Origin: Hyphomicrobium sp. 99
GTDB taxonomy: Bacteria > Pseudomonadota > Alphaproteobacteria > Rhizobiales > Hyphomicrobiaceae
Direction of reading: 5' to 3'
Length of the DNA stretch: 64,000 bases
Assembly (NCBI RefSeq): GCF_000384335.2
Contig: NZ_KQ031382.1
Span: forward strand, 496,001 to 560,000
Shown here: positions 17,542-25,361 of the stretch, piece after piece
How positions within the stretch are numbered: position 1 is the first letter of the stretch
Layout of the letters: every line of letters begins with the position of its first letter
Program-made: the position numbers and the translations under genes
The notes under the pieces: model-generated
Database searches by the model: none
Seen by the model: only the letters and a program-made list of their open reading frames with translations
Told to the model about the DNA's origin: nothing

Positions 17542-17831
17542 TGCGCCGTGCCCGCAGCTTTCTGCCGCTCGAGGGCGACCCCCTGAGCAGATTTGACGTC
17601 TAAAATTTCGTGAGTGCGTGTGTCGCGAGTAACGACGAGCCAAGCGTGGCATCCAGCTGCGTGATACCAAAGCTCTTGCATGGGACCGGCGACGTTGGCG
17701 CGCTCGTAGCCATAAACGTAGAAGGCTTCTTGGGCGTTCGGCGAAGCGAGATCAGGCCGGACGACCGCATCTCCGAGGTAGGAGAATTCGTCGAGGCTGC
17801 GTTCGCCGCAATGAGGACAGTTGATGCGCAT
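17538..17831 (-). CDS. mgdB: N-methylglutamate dehydrogenase subunit B (sarcosine oxidase delta-like)
   Basis: 97 residues, the usual size of the delta subunit. MRINCPHCGERSLDEFSYLGDA carries the CPHC zinc-ligand pair, and HAAGCHAWLVVTRDT supplies the further Cys/His ligands. The family binds zinc and lies at the interface of the alpha and beta subunits. It sits between mgdA (12 bp gap) and mgdC (ATGA overlap). Confidence 0.92.
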   Translation of the reverse strand: MRINCPHCGERSLDEFSYLGDAVVRPDLASPNAQEAFYVYGYERANVAGPMQELWYHAAGCHAWLVVTRDTRTHEILDVKSAQGVALERQKAAGTAQ

Positions 17832-17843
17832 GGTGGGTCGCCT

Positions 17844-19106
17844 TCAGTGCAGGTTGGGCTGATTGCCCATGCCCTTCTCATCGATCATGTGACCAGTGCG
17901 GAAGCGATCGAGGCGATAGGCTCGCGCCACCTCGTGCGATTCACCGCGGGCGATAAGGTGCGCGAAGCACAAGCCCGAAGCGGGCGTTGCTTTGAAGCCG
18001 CCGTAACACCAGCCGCCGTTGAAAAAGAGCCCGTCGATCGGCGTCCGATCGATGATCGGAGAGCCGTCCATGCTCATGTCCATGATGCCGCCCCAGGAGC
18101 GCAATAGTCGCACCCGGCCAATCCGCGGCATCAGCGCCATCCCGCCTTCGAGGACATCCTCTACGACCGGAAGGTTACCCCGCTGCGCGTAGGAATTGTA
18201 ACCGTCGATATCGCCGCCGAACACAAGGCCGCCCTTGTCAGATTGGCTGACGTAGAAGTGCCCGGCGCCGAAGGTCACGACGCCATCGATGAATGGCTTA
18301 ATTCCTTCCGAAACGAACGCCTGCAAAACATGGCTTTCAATTGGAAGCGTTAAACCGGCCATTCCCGCCACTCGGGATGAATTACCCGCAACGGCTAATG
18401 CGACTTTATTTGCACCGATAAATCCGCGCGACGTCTCAATACCGTTGATTTTGCCGTTTGAGATGCGAAATCCGGTAACTTCCGCATTCTCGATTATATC
18501 GACGCCAAGTCGGTCTGCGCCACGCGCATAACCCCAGGCGACTGCGTCGTGCCGCACCGTGCCGCCGCGCCGCTGCAGAAGCCCGCCCTGGATCGGAAAG
18601 CGCGCGTTATCATAGTTGAGCCACGGATACATCGACCGCACCGCATCGCGGTCGAGCAGTTCGGCATCGATCCCATGAAGACGCATCGCGTTGCCGCGGC
18701 GGGCGTAAGCATCGCGCTGTGCGTCGGAATGATAGAGATTGAGGACGCCGCGCTGCGAGACCATCGCGTTGTAATTCAGGTCCTGCTCCAGGCCTTCCCA
18801 GAGCTTCATGCTCGTTTCGTAGAAAGGGATATTGCCGGGGAGGAGATAATTCGAACGAACGATCGTCGTGTTGCGGCCGACGTTGCCGGAACCGATCCAG
18901 CCTTTTTCGACCACGGCGACGTTGGTCACACCATAGCGTTTCGCGAGGTAGTACGCCGTCGCGAGGCCGTGACCGCCGCCGCCGACGATGACGACATCAT
19001 AGGCTGGTTTGGGGGCTGCCTGGCGCCAGGCGGGAGCCCACCCGGTATGCCCGCGAAGGGCTTCGCGAAACACTGAAAAGACGGAATAGCGATCTGAGCG
19101 CAGCAT
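17844..19106 (-). CDS. mgdA: N-methylglutamate dehydrogenase subunit A (sarcosine oxidase beta-like, FAD)
   Basis: 420 residues. Near the N-terminus, YDVVIVGGGGHGLATAYYLA gives the Rossmann FAD site (GGGGHG at 42-47), followed by VVEKGWIGSGNVGRNTTIVR, SQRGVLNLYHS and, near the end, WGGIMDMSMDGSPIIDRTPI with GLFFNGGWCYGGFKATPASG. This is the DAO/sarcosine oxidase beta family. It heads the mgdABCD group, and the neighbouring mgs and gmaS genes support N-methylglutamate as substrate rather than sarcosine. The gene is divergent from a LysR regulator with a 116-bp shared control region. Confidence 0.92.
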   Translation of the reverse strand: MLRSDRYSVFSVFREALRGHTGWAPAWRQAAPKPAYDVVIVGGGGHGLATAYYLAKRYGVTNVAVVEKGWIGSGNVGRNTTIVRSNYLLPGNIPFYETSMKLWEGLEQDLNYNAMVSQRGVLNLYHSDAQRDAYARRGNAMRLHGIDAELLDRDAVRSMYPWLNYDNARFPIQGGLLQRRGGTVRHDAVAWGYARGADRLGVDIIENAEVTGFRISNGKINGIETSRGFIGANKVALAVAGNSSRVAGMAGLTLPIESHVLQAFVSEGIKPFIDGVVTFGAGHFYVSQSDKGGLVFGGDIDGYNSYAQRGNLPVVEDVLEGGMALMPRIGRVRLLRSWGGIMDMSMDGSPIIDRTPIDGLFFNGGWCYGGFKATPASGLCFAHLIARGESHEVARAYRLDRFRTGHMIDEKGMGNQPNLH

Positions 19107-19130
19107 GAGGTGCTCTGCATTTTCACGCGA

Positions 19131-19213
19131 ACCGGTTAGTCCGGTGCGCCGTGTATCTATGCTGACGCTTATATATCGCGCTGTAATTGACGATAATATA
19201 AGAAATACTTATA
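19131..19213. promoter_or_regulatory. Shared mgdA/lysR control region with repeated TATAAG half-sites
   Basis: The divergent gap contains three copies of one half-site: CTTATAT (19168-19174), ATATAAG (19196-19202) and CTTATA (19208-19213). The last two form TATAAG-N5-CTTATA (19197-19213), a 17-bp dyad of the T-N11-A form used by LysR proteins. It lies 9 bp before the lysR start, as expected for autoregulation. A separate inverted repeat ACCGG-N5-CCGGT (19131-19145) lies in the mgdA leader. Protein binding is inferred. Confidence 0.5.
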
Positions 19214-19222
19214 CTGTGAGTT

Positions 19223-20191
19223 ATGGCTACACGCCCAACCCGGCTCCCGTTTGATCTCCACGTCCTTGAGGCGTTTCTAGGCGTTTGCGAGGCGCGCTCA
19301 ATGGCGCTCGCTGCCCAGAAGCTGGCCATGACGCAGCCTGCCATCTCTCAAGCGGTCGCCGACCTCGAGTCACGTATCGGCGTGAAACTGTTCGACCGCA
19401 GCGTCCGCCCCCTGGCGTTGACGCCGGCCGGCGAACTGATGCGGCAACGCGCGTCCGCGCTCATTTCCGAAGCTCGGCAGATTGCGACGGCGATTAGACA
19501 TGCCTCGCGCGGGCGCTTAGCGCTCATCCGCGCCGGATTGGTTGACAGCCTATCGCGGGCTTTGACCGGCCCTATCGCTTCTTTTCTTGTCGCTCACGCC
19601 GAACATGTCTCGGTGCAGTCCGGACTGACGGCCGCCCACGCCGGCGCACTTTTGACGCGAAATCTCGATCTCTTTATTGGCGTCGACGATATGAGCGACG
19701 TCGAAGGCTTTGATCGCCACGAGATTGTAACCGAGCCATACATACTCGTACTGCCACCAAGGCAGAAAATTCCCCGTTCCATCGCGGAGCTCGAGGCTTG
19801 CGCGGAAAAGCTTCCGTTTATTCGCTATAGCGCCCGGTCCAAAACCGGCATCGATATCGAACGCCACCTCCGCCGGCTGCATATCGACTTCCCGCAAGGC
19901 CTCGAATTCGACACCCCGTTTGGGGTGAGCGACATGGTCGCGCGAGGCAAGGGCTTTGCGATCTCGACCCCGATCTGCCTCGCCGAGGCGGCGCTCAGCG
20001 GCAGCGACGTGCGAACGGCGCCGCTCCCCGGCCCACAGCTTAAACGAACCTTAACGCTGGTAAGTCGAAGGCAGGAGCTCGGAACCCTTCCCCGCGATCT
20101 GACCAAGGCATGCAAGTCATCGCTCGAAGCGTCCACCCTTGCTCCGCTCCGCCAGTCGATGCCGTGGCTGGATGCCGATCTGAGAACCTGA
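19223..20191 (+). CDS. LysR-family transcriptional regulator
   Basis: 322 residues. The N-terminal winged helix-turn-helix is typical (FDLHVLEAFLGVCEARSMAL, AAQKLAMTQPAISQAVADLE, GVKLFDRSVRPLALTPAGEL), and the remaining 230 residues form the substrate-sensing domain. It is transcribed away from mgdA across a short region with repeated half-sites, so it is the likely activator of mgdABCD and perhaps of the whole methylamine locus (inference from position). The XRE-cupin protein in the middle of the locus would be a second regulator. The co-inducer cannot be read from sequence. Confidence 0.92.
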   Translation: MATRPTRLPFDLHVLEAFLGVCEARSMALAAQKLAMTQPAISQAVADLESRIGVKLFDRSVRPLALTPAGELMRQRASALISEARQIATAIRHASRGRLALIRAGLVDSLSRALTGPIASFLVAHAEHVSVQSGLTAAHAGALLTRNLDLFIGVDDMSDVEGFDRHEIVTEPYILVLPPRQKIPRSIAELEACAEKLPFIRYSARSKTGIDIERHLRRLHIDFPQGLEFDTPFGVSDMVARGKGFAISTPICLAEAALSGSDVRTAPLPGPQLKRTLTLVSRRQELGTLPRDLTKACKSSLEASTLAPLRQSMPWLDADLRT

Positions 20192-20243
20192 CGGTTTACT
20201 CCGCATGAGAGCCTTAAGGCCTGGCAGGTTAATTTGCGTGCTG

Positions 20244-20336
20244 TTGCACTGCGAAGAGGACAGATCAAAAATCCGCAGTGCAATTTTGCCCGGGTGATGG
20301 CGCCTCTCCCTGACCTTACGTCGCGTTGGCGCGACG
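20244..20336. repeat. Two hairpins between lysR and the HAD-CBS gene
   Basis: A perfect 10-bp inverted repeat, TTGCACTGCG (20244-20253) with CGCAGTGCAA (20274-20283), encloses 20 nt and runs into TTTT (20284-20287). A second hairpin follows: CGTCGCG-TTGG-CGCGACG (20319-20336), with a tetraloop. The first may act as the lysR terminator despite its long loop; the second would fall in the leader of the HAD-CBS transcript. An RNA element or an operator is also possible. Confidence 0.5.
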
Positions 20337-20392
20337 CTGAACTCGGAGTACGAATGATCGATACTTGAATCAGATTGGATACTCCCTGGCAG

Positions 20393-21625
20393 ATGACGCT
20401 ACAGGCGATCATCATTCGAGCAGATGGTGCTCTAGCTGAAACGGAAGACGTACGCCGGCGGGCGTTCGCTCAAACGTTTTCCGAAGCCGGATTTGAGTGG
20501 TCTTGCGACCGCGAAGGATTTGCTCTTACCGCTAAGCTCGGAAGCGGCGAGGCGCGAATGGCGCATTACGTCCGCTCGATCCTTCGCGGCAAACCCGAGA
20601 CCGAGGATCTTTCGTTCCTCATTCAGGCGATGCATCGCCGTGCTTCGAAAATCTTCGGCGAGATGCTTTCGACGACGGCAATCGAGCCTCGCCCCGGCAT
20701 ACGCGACTTGATCATCACGGCACGCGCAGACGGTCTCCGTCTGGTGCTCGTTTCGCTTCTAGATCCCAAAGACACCGAGCGCCTTCTCACGAGACTGCTC
20801 GGCGACCGCGGGCGAACGCTGTTCGACGCTGTCGTCTCCGGTGACAAGGGAGGCAAGGGCGAGTGCGAACCGCTCTATGCCGAAGCGCGGACGGCGCTGG
20901 GCGTCGATCCCAAGCACACACTCGTCATCGAAGGCGGAAGCCGTGGCACGCATGCGGCGAAGGCTGCAGGTTATTCCGTCATCACGACGAGAAGCGCATT
21001 CTGCCGGGAAAGCCCGGTTTTTAGCGAAGATTCGGTTTGTGTGGACGATTTGACGAGCCTGCTCGCGGCGCGTGATCGCAATCCCCATGATCCGCTTACC
21101 CCGGAAGACCGAGCAGATCTTTTAGCGGTTTTACACCGTCTGCACGCGAGTAAGTGCGAAGGGCTGACGGGTCTTGATTGGAGCGATCAGATGAAGGTCT
21201 CCGACATTCTGAAGACGAAGGGGTCTGCGGTTAAAACCATCGAGGCCAATGCCACGATGCGCGCCCTGGCTCACAGTTTCAGAAAAGAAGCGGTCGGCGC
21301 GATGCTCGTGTTGGACAGCAAGGGTGGTCTTGAGGGAATCATTTCCGAAAGAGACCTGGCTCGGGGTATCGACGAGTTCGGCATGGACCTTCCGCAAATG
21401 CGAGTCGCGAACTTGATGACGCGTTCGGTTATTACCTGCGCGCCTGACGATCGGGTCGCTGCCGTTGCCAACGTCATGACCCAGCGTCGCATCCGCCATT
21501 TGCCGGTCGTCGTCGAAGGTAAGGTCGTTGGCCTGATCAGTATCGGTGACGTTCTGAAACATCGCTTGGACGAGGTACAACTCGAAGCAAGCGTGCTGAG
21601 AGATGTCGCGCGCTCTCGACGCTGA
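20393..21625 (+). CDS. CbbY-like HAD domain (degenerate) fused to a CBS-domain pair
   Basis: 410 residues from the ATG at 20393 (a TTG at 20375 is less likely). Residues 1-230 look like a CbbY/phosphoglucomutase-type HAD phosphatase. The nucleophile motif DxDG(T)L reads RADGAL, so the catalytic first Asp is Arg9, while Asp11 remains. Motif IV EDS is changed to EGGS, although the following RGTHAAKAAGYSVITT is well kept. Residues about 267-408 form a complete CBS pair (MKVSDILKTKGSAV, GIISERDLARGIDEF, VANLMTRSVITC, IRHLPVVVEGKVVGLISIGD), a module that binds adenosine nucleotides. The fusion looks like a nucleotide-responsive pseudoenzyme. The partner is unknown; nearby genes are methylamine regulators and Calvin-type enzymes. 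Confidence 0.8.
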   Translation: MTLQAIIIRADGALAETEDVRRRAFAQTFSEAGFEWSCDREGFALTAKLGSGEARMAHYVRSILRGKPETEDLSFLIQAMHRRASKIFGEMLSTTAIEPRPGIRDLIITARADGLRLVLVSLLDPKDTERLLTRLLGDRGRTLFDAVVSGDKGGKGECEPLYAEARTALGVDPKHTLVIEGGSRGTHAAKAAGYSVITTRSAFCRESPVFSEDSVCVDDLTSLLAARDRNPHDPLTPEDRADLLAVLHRLHASKCEGLTGLDWSDQMKVSDILKTKGSAVKTIEANATMRALAHSFRKEAVGAMLVLDSKGGLEGIISERDLARGIDEFGMDLPQMRVANLMTRSVITCAPDDRVAAVANVMTQRRIRHLPVVVEGKVVGLISIGDVLKHRLDEVQLEASVLRDVARSRR

Positions 21626-21691
21626 TTTTCTCGTCTCGGTTGAACGCTCGACACCAGCTTGCCGCAAGCTCTCCGTGCCAAAGCATCGGAT

Positions 21692-22435
21692 ATGGTCGAC
21701 GCAAGCTATCTCAATGCCATAAAGCAGTTCGAAGGCTACGCAGCCAAAGCCCGCTGGGATTACGCCCAGAACACCAACGGCTATGGCACTCGCGCGCGCT
21801 TCGCCGGTGAAGTCATCGATGAAGCCGAGGCCGAACGGCGCTTCTCGGACGAAATCAAAAAGGCTGCGGACTTCGTCGATAAGTTCGCGCCCGGGCTCGA
21901 TGACGGCAGCAAAGCCGCTCTGACGTCGCTCACATACAACGCAGGCACGGCCTGGACGCAAAGCGGGCTTGGCAAGGCTATTGCCAGTGGCGATCTCGAC
22001 GCGGCACGCTCGCTATTCCTCCAATATAACAAGGCAGGCGGCAACGTCTTGGATGGCCTCGTGCAGCGCCGGCTTCAGGAAGTGGCCTGGTTTGGCCAGG
22101 GCGTGCCCACCACGCAAGTCGCAAGCGCCAGTCTTGCCGCGATGGCTGCCGCAGCCAGTGGCGCGTCGGCTGCATCGGAAAGCGCGCTTTCTGATGCGAC
22201 TCCCGCAAGCTCAGTCCCGGTATCTGTACGGCCGCGCATAGTTTCCACGGCGTCGACGGCCGACATGAGCGTTGTTGCACCCTTCGTCAGCCTCACCAGC
22301 GACCAAGTGCTCCTGTCATTGCTTTCGCATATGGCGAATGCGGGCGCGGGACGCGATGATGGCGACACGAAAAAATCGGATCGCCGTTCCGATCAAAGAT
22401 CTCAAGATCGCGACGTTGGTGTGAAAACGGGTTGA
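21692..22435 (+). CDS. GH24-family lysozyme (phage-type muramidase)
   Basis: 247 residues from the ATG at 21692; an upstream TTG at 21659 adds 11 residues. Residues 1-145 fit glycoside hydrolase family 24: the catalytic Glu14 in KQFEGY, Asp23 nine residues later as in T4 lysozyme, then TNGYG, SLTYNAGTAW and GLVQRRLQEVAWF. No signal peptide or membrane anchor is visible. The last 100 residues are Ala/Ser-rich and then strongly charged, possibly a targeting or export tail. It lies at the edge of the flagellar cluster, convergent with the fliI operon. A flagellar peptidoglycan-clearing role or a domesticated phage gene are the two likely readings. Confidence 0.78.
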   Translation: MVDASYLNAIKQFEGYAAKARWDYAQNTNGYGTRARFAGEVIDEAEAERRFSDEIKKAADFVDKFAPGLDDGSKAALTSLTYNAGTAWTQSGLGKAIASGDLDAARSLFLQYNKAGGNVLDGLVQRRLQEVAWFGQGVPTTQVASASLAAMAAAASGASAASESALSDATPASSVPVSVRPRIVSTASTADMSVVAPFVSLTSDQVLLSLLSHMANAGAGRDDGDTKKSDRRSDQRSQDRDVGVKTG

Positions 22436-22448
22436 GCCGGACGTTTCC

Positions 22449-23042
22449 CTAACCGAAGTGTCTCACCGCAAGAACGATCAGAACCAGCGTGACGCCGACG
22501 ACGATCCCGGCAATTTTCATCATTGATGCGCCGCTGATCGGATCCGCGGCAGCTTTGGGCCCGCGTTCTCCACTGTGTGGGCCACCCCGCACGTCCGCTT
22601 GAATGTTTTTGGTCTTACCGACCAGAAACCGCTGCATGAAAAATTGAAGATCGAGGGACGGCACTGTCTGCGCAATATGCGGATAGATCTGGCCGTGCGG
22701 AATTGCCGTTCCGCCGGCGGGGAGATCTGCACGAAACATCTGATCGTCTTCGGCGTAGCGGGCAGCGACACGGTTGGGCGAGGATGAGACTTCGCCCTCG
22801 CGCGCGCCCATCCGGCTTGCTTCATCGACGATCGTTCCGTTGAGCTGTTCGTCGAGGAGCGTCAGCAGAACTGGCGCCATGGCTTTGTCGTTGTGAGAAA
22901 TAGGCGGAGCGGTTTGAGGAGCGGCGTCATTTCCGCCCATGTTCTGCTGGGAAGGGTTTCGATTGCTAAGAAGCTCCTGCTCGCCGCGCAAAAGCGCTTC
23001 GTTGACGATCAGGCCACCAATTGTCTTCGCATTATTCACCAT
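22449..23042 (-). CDS. Uncharacterised protein with C-terminal membrane anchor
   Basis: 197 residues, family not recognised. The first 170 residues are polar with no clear domain (GGLIVNEALLRGEQELL; a Pro/Gln-rich stretch; LDLQFFMQRFLVGKT). The protein ends in one hydrophobic helix, MMKIAGIVVGVTLVLIVLAV, followed by RHFG, i.e. a tail-anchored layout. It follows fliI by 61 bp on the same strand and may be cotranscribed with flgF-fliI. This is where fliJ might be expected, but FliJ is a coiled coil without a membrane anchor, so it is not FliJ. It is convergent with the lysozyme gene 13 bp away. Confidence 0.7.
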   Translation of the reverse strand: MVNNAKTIGGLIVNEALLRGEQELLSNRNPSQQNMGGNDAAPQTAPPISHNDKAMAPVLLTLLDEQLNGTIVDEASRMGAREGEVSSSPNRVAARYAEDDQMFRADLPAGGTAIPHGQIYPHIAQTVPSLDLQFFMQRFLVGKTKNIQADVRGGPHSGERGPKAAADPISGASMMKIAGIVVGVTLVLIVLAVRHFG

Positions 23043-23103
23043 GGTCGTTCCGCCTCGAAATCAGATCCTTATCTCGACGCCGACGAAATAGCGAACAGCA
23101 CTC

Positions 23104-24465
23104 CTAACGTGACTTTTGTCCGGCGGGCAACGTCTCCGAAAGGTAGGCAAATACGTCCGCGACGGGCTCCTCGTCGAGATCCTGTTTCATCGCCTCATAG
23201 ACACGCGGGACGATCTCCATCGCTCGGTCGAGCGTCGCATCGGTGCCGGGCCGATAGCCGCTGATGGCGCGAAGATCGCGCGTATCCTCGAATCGCGAAA
23301 TAACCTCGATGAGCTGGGTTACGAACTGCGCTTGATTTTTCGTTCTGATCTTCGGCGCCAATCGCGACAACGATGCGAGCGGGTCAACGGCCGGAAGCCG
23401 GCCTTGGCTCGCAATGGCGCGATCAAGAACGATATGGCCGTCGAGGATGCCACGCGCCGCGTCGGCGATCGGATCGTTATGATCGTCGCCGTCGACGAGA
23501 ACGGAGAGGACGGCCGTGATCGTGCCCGCGCCTTCTTCCCCGGGCCCCGCGCGTTCAAGCAGCCGGGGCATATTGCTGAAGACGCTTGGCGGATAGCCGC
23601 GAGCCACGGGCGGCTCGTCCGCGGCGAGAGCCAATTCGCGCATGGCATGGGCGTAACGCGTCAACGAATCGATGATGAGCAAAACGTTCTTTCCGCGATC
23701 CCGGTAATATTCGGCGATACACATGGCGGTGCTCGGCGCCAACCGTCGCATCATCGGGCTCTCGTCGGACGTGGCAACGACCGAGACGACGCGCGAGCGT
23801 GAGGCCGCAAGCGTGTCATCGAGAAAATCCCGCACCTCCCGGCTTCGTTCGCCAACGAGAGCCAGCACGGTGACGTCGCTCGAAGGGGCCCGGCTCAGCA
23901 TCGCAAGCAACGTCGATTTGCCGACGCCGGAACCCGCGAAAATTCCAAGTCTTTGCCCCGCGCAGATGGGCGTAAAGAGATCGATTGCCTTGACGCCGGT
24001 CGTCAATGGCACGCCGAGCCTGTTCCGGCGCAGCGGCGACGGCGGCACGCCTTGGATCGCGAATGCGCGCGTGCCGTTGACGAGCGGACCACCATCGTCG
24101 ATCGGCTGTCCCAAGGCGTTCAGCGTCCTGCCGAGCCAGGAGTCATCCGGCGAAAGCGTCATCTGCCCGGACATCGTGGTGACACGGGCGCCCAGTTCGA
24201 TCCTATGGTCGGCGATAAAAGGTGTGACGTTGATCGCATCAGCTTCGATCGTCGCGACCTCGGCAAGCACGGACCCGCCAAGTCCCGCAATCGAGACCGC
24301 ATCGCCTATAGAAACGAACTTCGAAAGTCCGGACACGACAAGGAACGTCGTGCTTATCCGAACGACGCGTCCGGATACCCGATGCGCGGGGGACAGCGCC
24401 GTAGCCGTCGCCATCATCCGGTCTAACCGGTCAAACGGCGTCGCTGAAGCCTCCGCGATCAACAC
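23104..24465 (-). CDS. fliI: Flagellum-specific ATP synthase FliI
   Basis: 453 residues, normal for the flagellar export ATPase, an F1-beta homologue on the cytoplasmic side of the basal body. The P-loop GSGVGKST is at residues 178-185, preceded by GVKAIDLFTPICAGQRLGIF; Walker B is VLLIIDSLTRYAHAMRE; YPPSVFSNMPRLLERAG and GEEGAGTITAVLSVLVDGDD are type III ATPase signatures. It lies 19 bp after flgF on the same strand. FliH is encoded about 15 kb away, after fliF. Confidence 0.95.
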   Translation of the reverse strand: MLIAEASATPFDRLDRMMATATALSPAHRVSGRVVRISTTFLVVSGLSKFVSIGDAVSIAGLGGSVLAEVATIEADAINVTPFIADHRIELGARVTTMSGQMTLSPDDSWLGRTLNALGQPIDDGGPLVNGTRAFAIQGVPPSPLRRNRLGVPLTTGVKAIDLFTPICAGQRLGIFAGSGVGKSTLLAMLSRAPSSDVTVLALVGERSREVRDFLDDTLAASRSRVVSVVATSDESPMMRRLAPSTAMCIAEYYRDRGKNVLLIIDSLTRYAHAMRELALAADEPPVARGYPPSVFSNMPRLLERAGPGEEGAGTITAVLSVLVDGDDHNDPIADAARGILDGHIVLDRAIASQGRLPAVDPLASLSRLAPKIRTKNQAQFVTQLIEVISRFEDTRDLRAISGYRPGTDATLDRAMEIVPRVYEAMKQDLDEEPVADVFAYLSETLPAGQKSR

Positions 24466-24484
24466 TCTTCCCTCCGGCTAAACA

Positions 24485-25207
24485 TCAGGAGCCCGCGAGA
24501 GTTTTCAACGAATCCTGCAGAGACGATTCAGTGTCGCTCAGCATGTTGCTGACGGCCTGGAAATTCCGCTGAATGGTGATGAGGTGCGTCATCTCGAGAA
24601 TGGGATTGACGTTCGATTTCTCGACATAACCCTGCATGACACCATTGTTGAGGAAGTCGATTTCTGGAGTGGGCTGAATGTCGGAAACGACCGATGCGCC
24701 TTCTGCTCGCGTCAGCTTCGCGCCACGCGGCATACGGTAAAGCCCGAGCGCGCCGAGATTATTGCCGGCCTGCTCGATCGTGCCGGCTTTGTTGATCGTC
24801 GGTGCCGGATCGTTGGGATTGAGCTGCACCGGAGCTCCGCCGGCGTCGAGAATCGGATACCCCGCGAGCGTCGTCATCATGCCGTCGCTCGTCATTTGCA
24901 TACGCCCGTCGCGCGTATAAGCAACTCCGTTGGGCGTTTGAATTGCCAGGAACGCATCGCCCCTCAGCGCGACATCGAGCGGATTGCCGGTCTGCGTGAC
25001 CTCGCCGGTCTGCAGCGAAAGATGGTTCTGACCCTTTGAAACGAAGCTGACCGGATCCTTGCCGGCCGGAGTCACCAATTCCTCAAAAGACATCTCTTCG
25101 CCGCGAAATCCCACGGTGTTGGTGTTCGCAACGTTGTTGGCGAGCGTATCGAGCCGCCGTTGCAGAGCCATCTGAGCAGAAAGAGCGACGTAGATATTCG
25201 ATTGCAT
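24485..25207 (-). CDS. flgF: Flagellar basal-body rod protein FlgF
   Basis: 240 residues from the ATG at 25207 (MQSNIYVALSAQMALQRRLD); the open frame extends 34 codons upstream, but only this start gives the conserved rod-protein N-terminus with LANNVANTNTVGFRGEEMSF. The C-terminus has the matching rod/hook motif (YVEKSNVNPILEMTHLITIQ, RNFQAVSNML). It is a proximal rod component exported by the flagellar type III system. First gene of the leftward flgF-fliI unit and divergent from motA across 154 bp, which must hold promoters for both directions. Confidence 0.93.
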   Translation of the reverse strand: MQSNIYVALSAQMALQRRLDTLANNVANTNTVGFRGEEMSFEELVTPAGKDPVSFVSKGQNHLSLQTGEVTQTGNPLDVALRGDAFLAIQTPNGVAYTRDGRMQMTSDGMMTTLAGYPILDAGGAPVQLNPNDPAPTINKAGTIEQAGNNLGALGLYRMPRGAKLTRAEGASVVSDIQPTPEIDFLNNGVMQGYVEKSNVNPILEMTHLITIQRNFQAVSNMLSDTESSLQDSLKTLAGS

Positions 25208-25361
25208 ACGGGATCCGTCTTCATGGGTGGCGGCCAATCCCCGAAAGCCTACGGATACGAACTTGTGGGTGGCTGACTCGCGGATGAACGGCGAGCAAGT
25301 CCCACGCAAGCCAAAGCGTCCCTTATTGGTTTTCGCCTAAATCGGCATTGGGAATGCTTAC

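Noticed and set aside
14554..19106. Heterotetrameric sarcosine oxidase instead of N-methylglutamate dehydrogenase
   Set aside because: The subunits are homologous, but gmaS and mgsABC in the same locus and the subunit order point to the N-methylglutamate pathway.
20222..20238. Sigma-54-like TGGCA...TTGC between lysR and the HAD-CBS gene
   Set aside because: The GG to GC distance is 13 rather than the strict 12 bases, so it should not be recognised.
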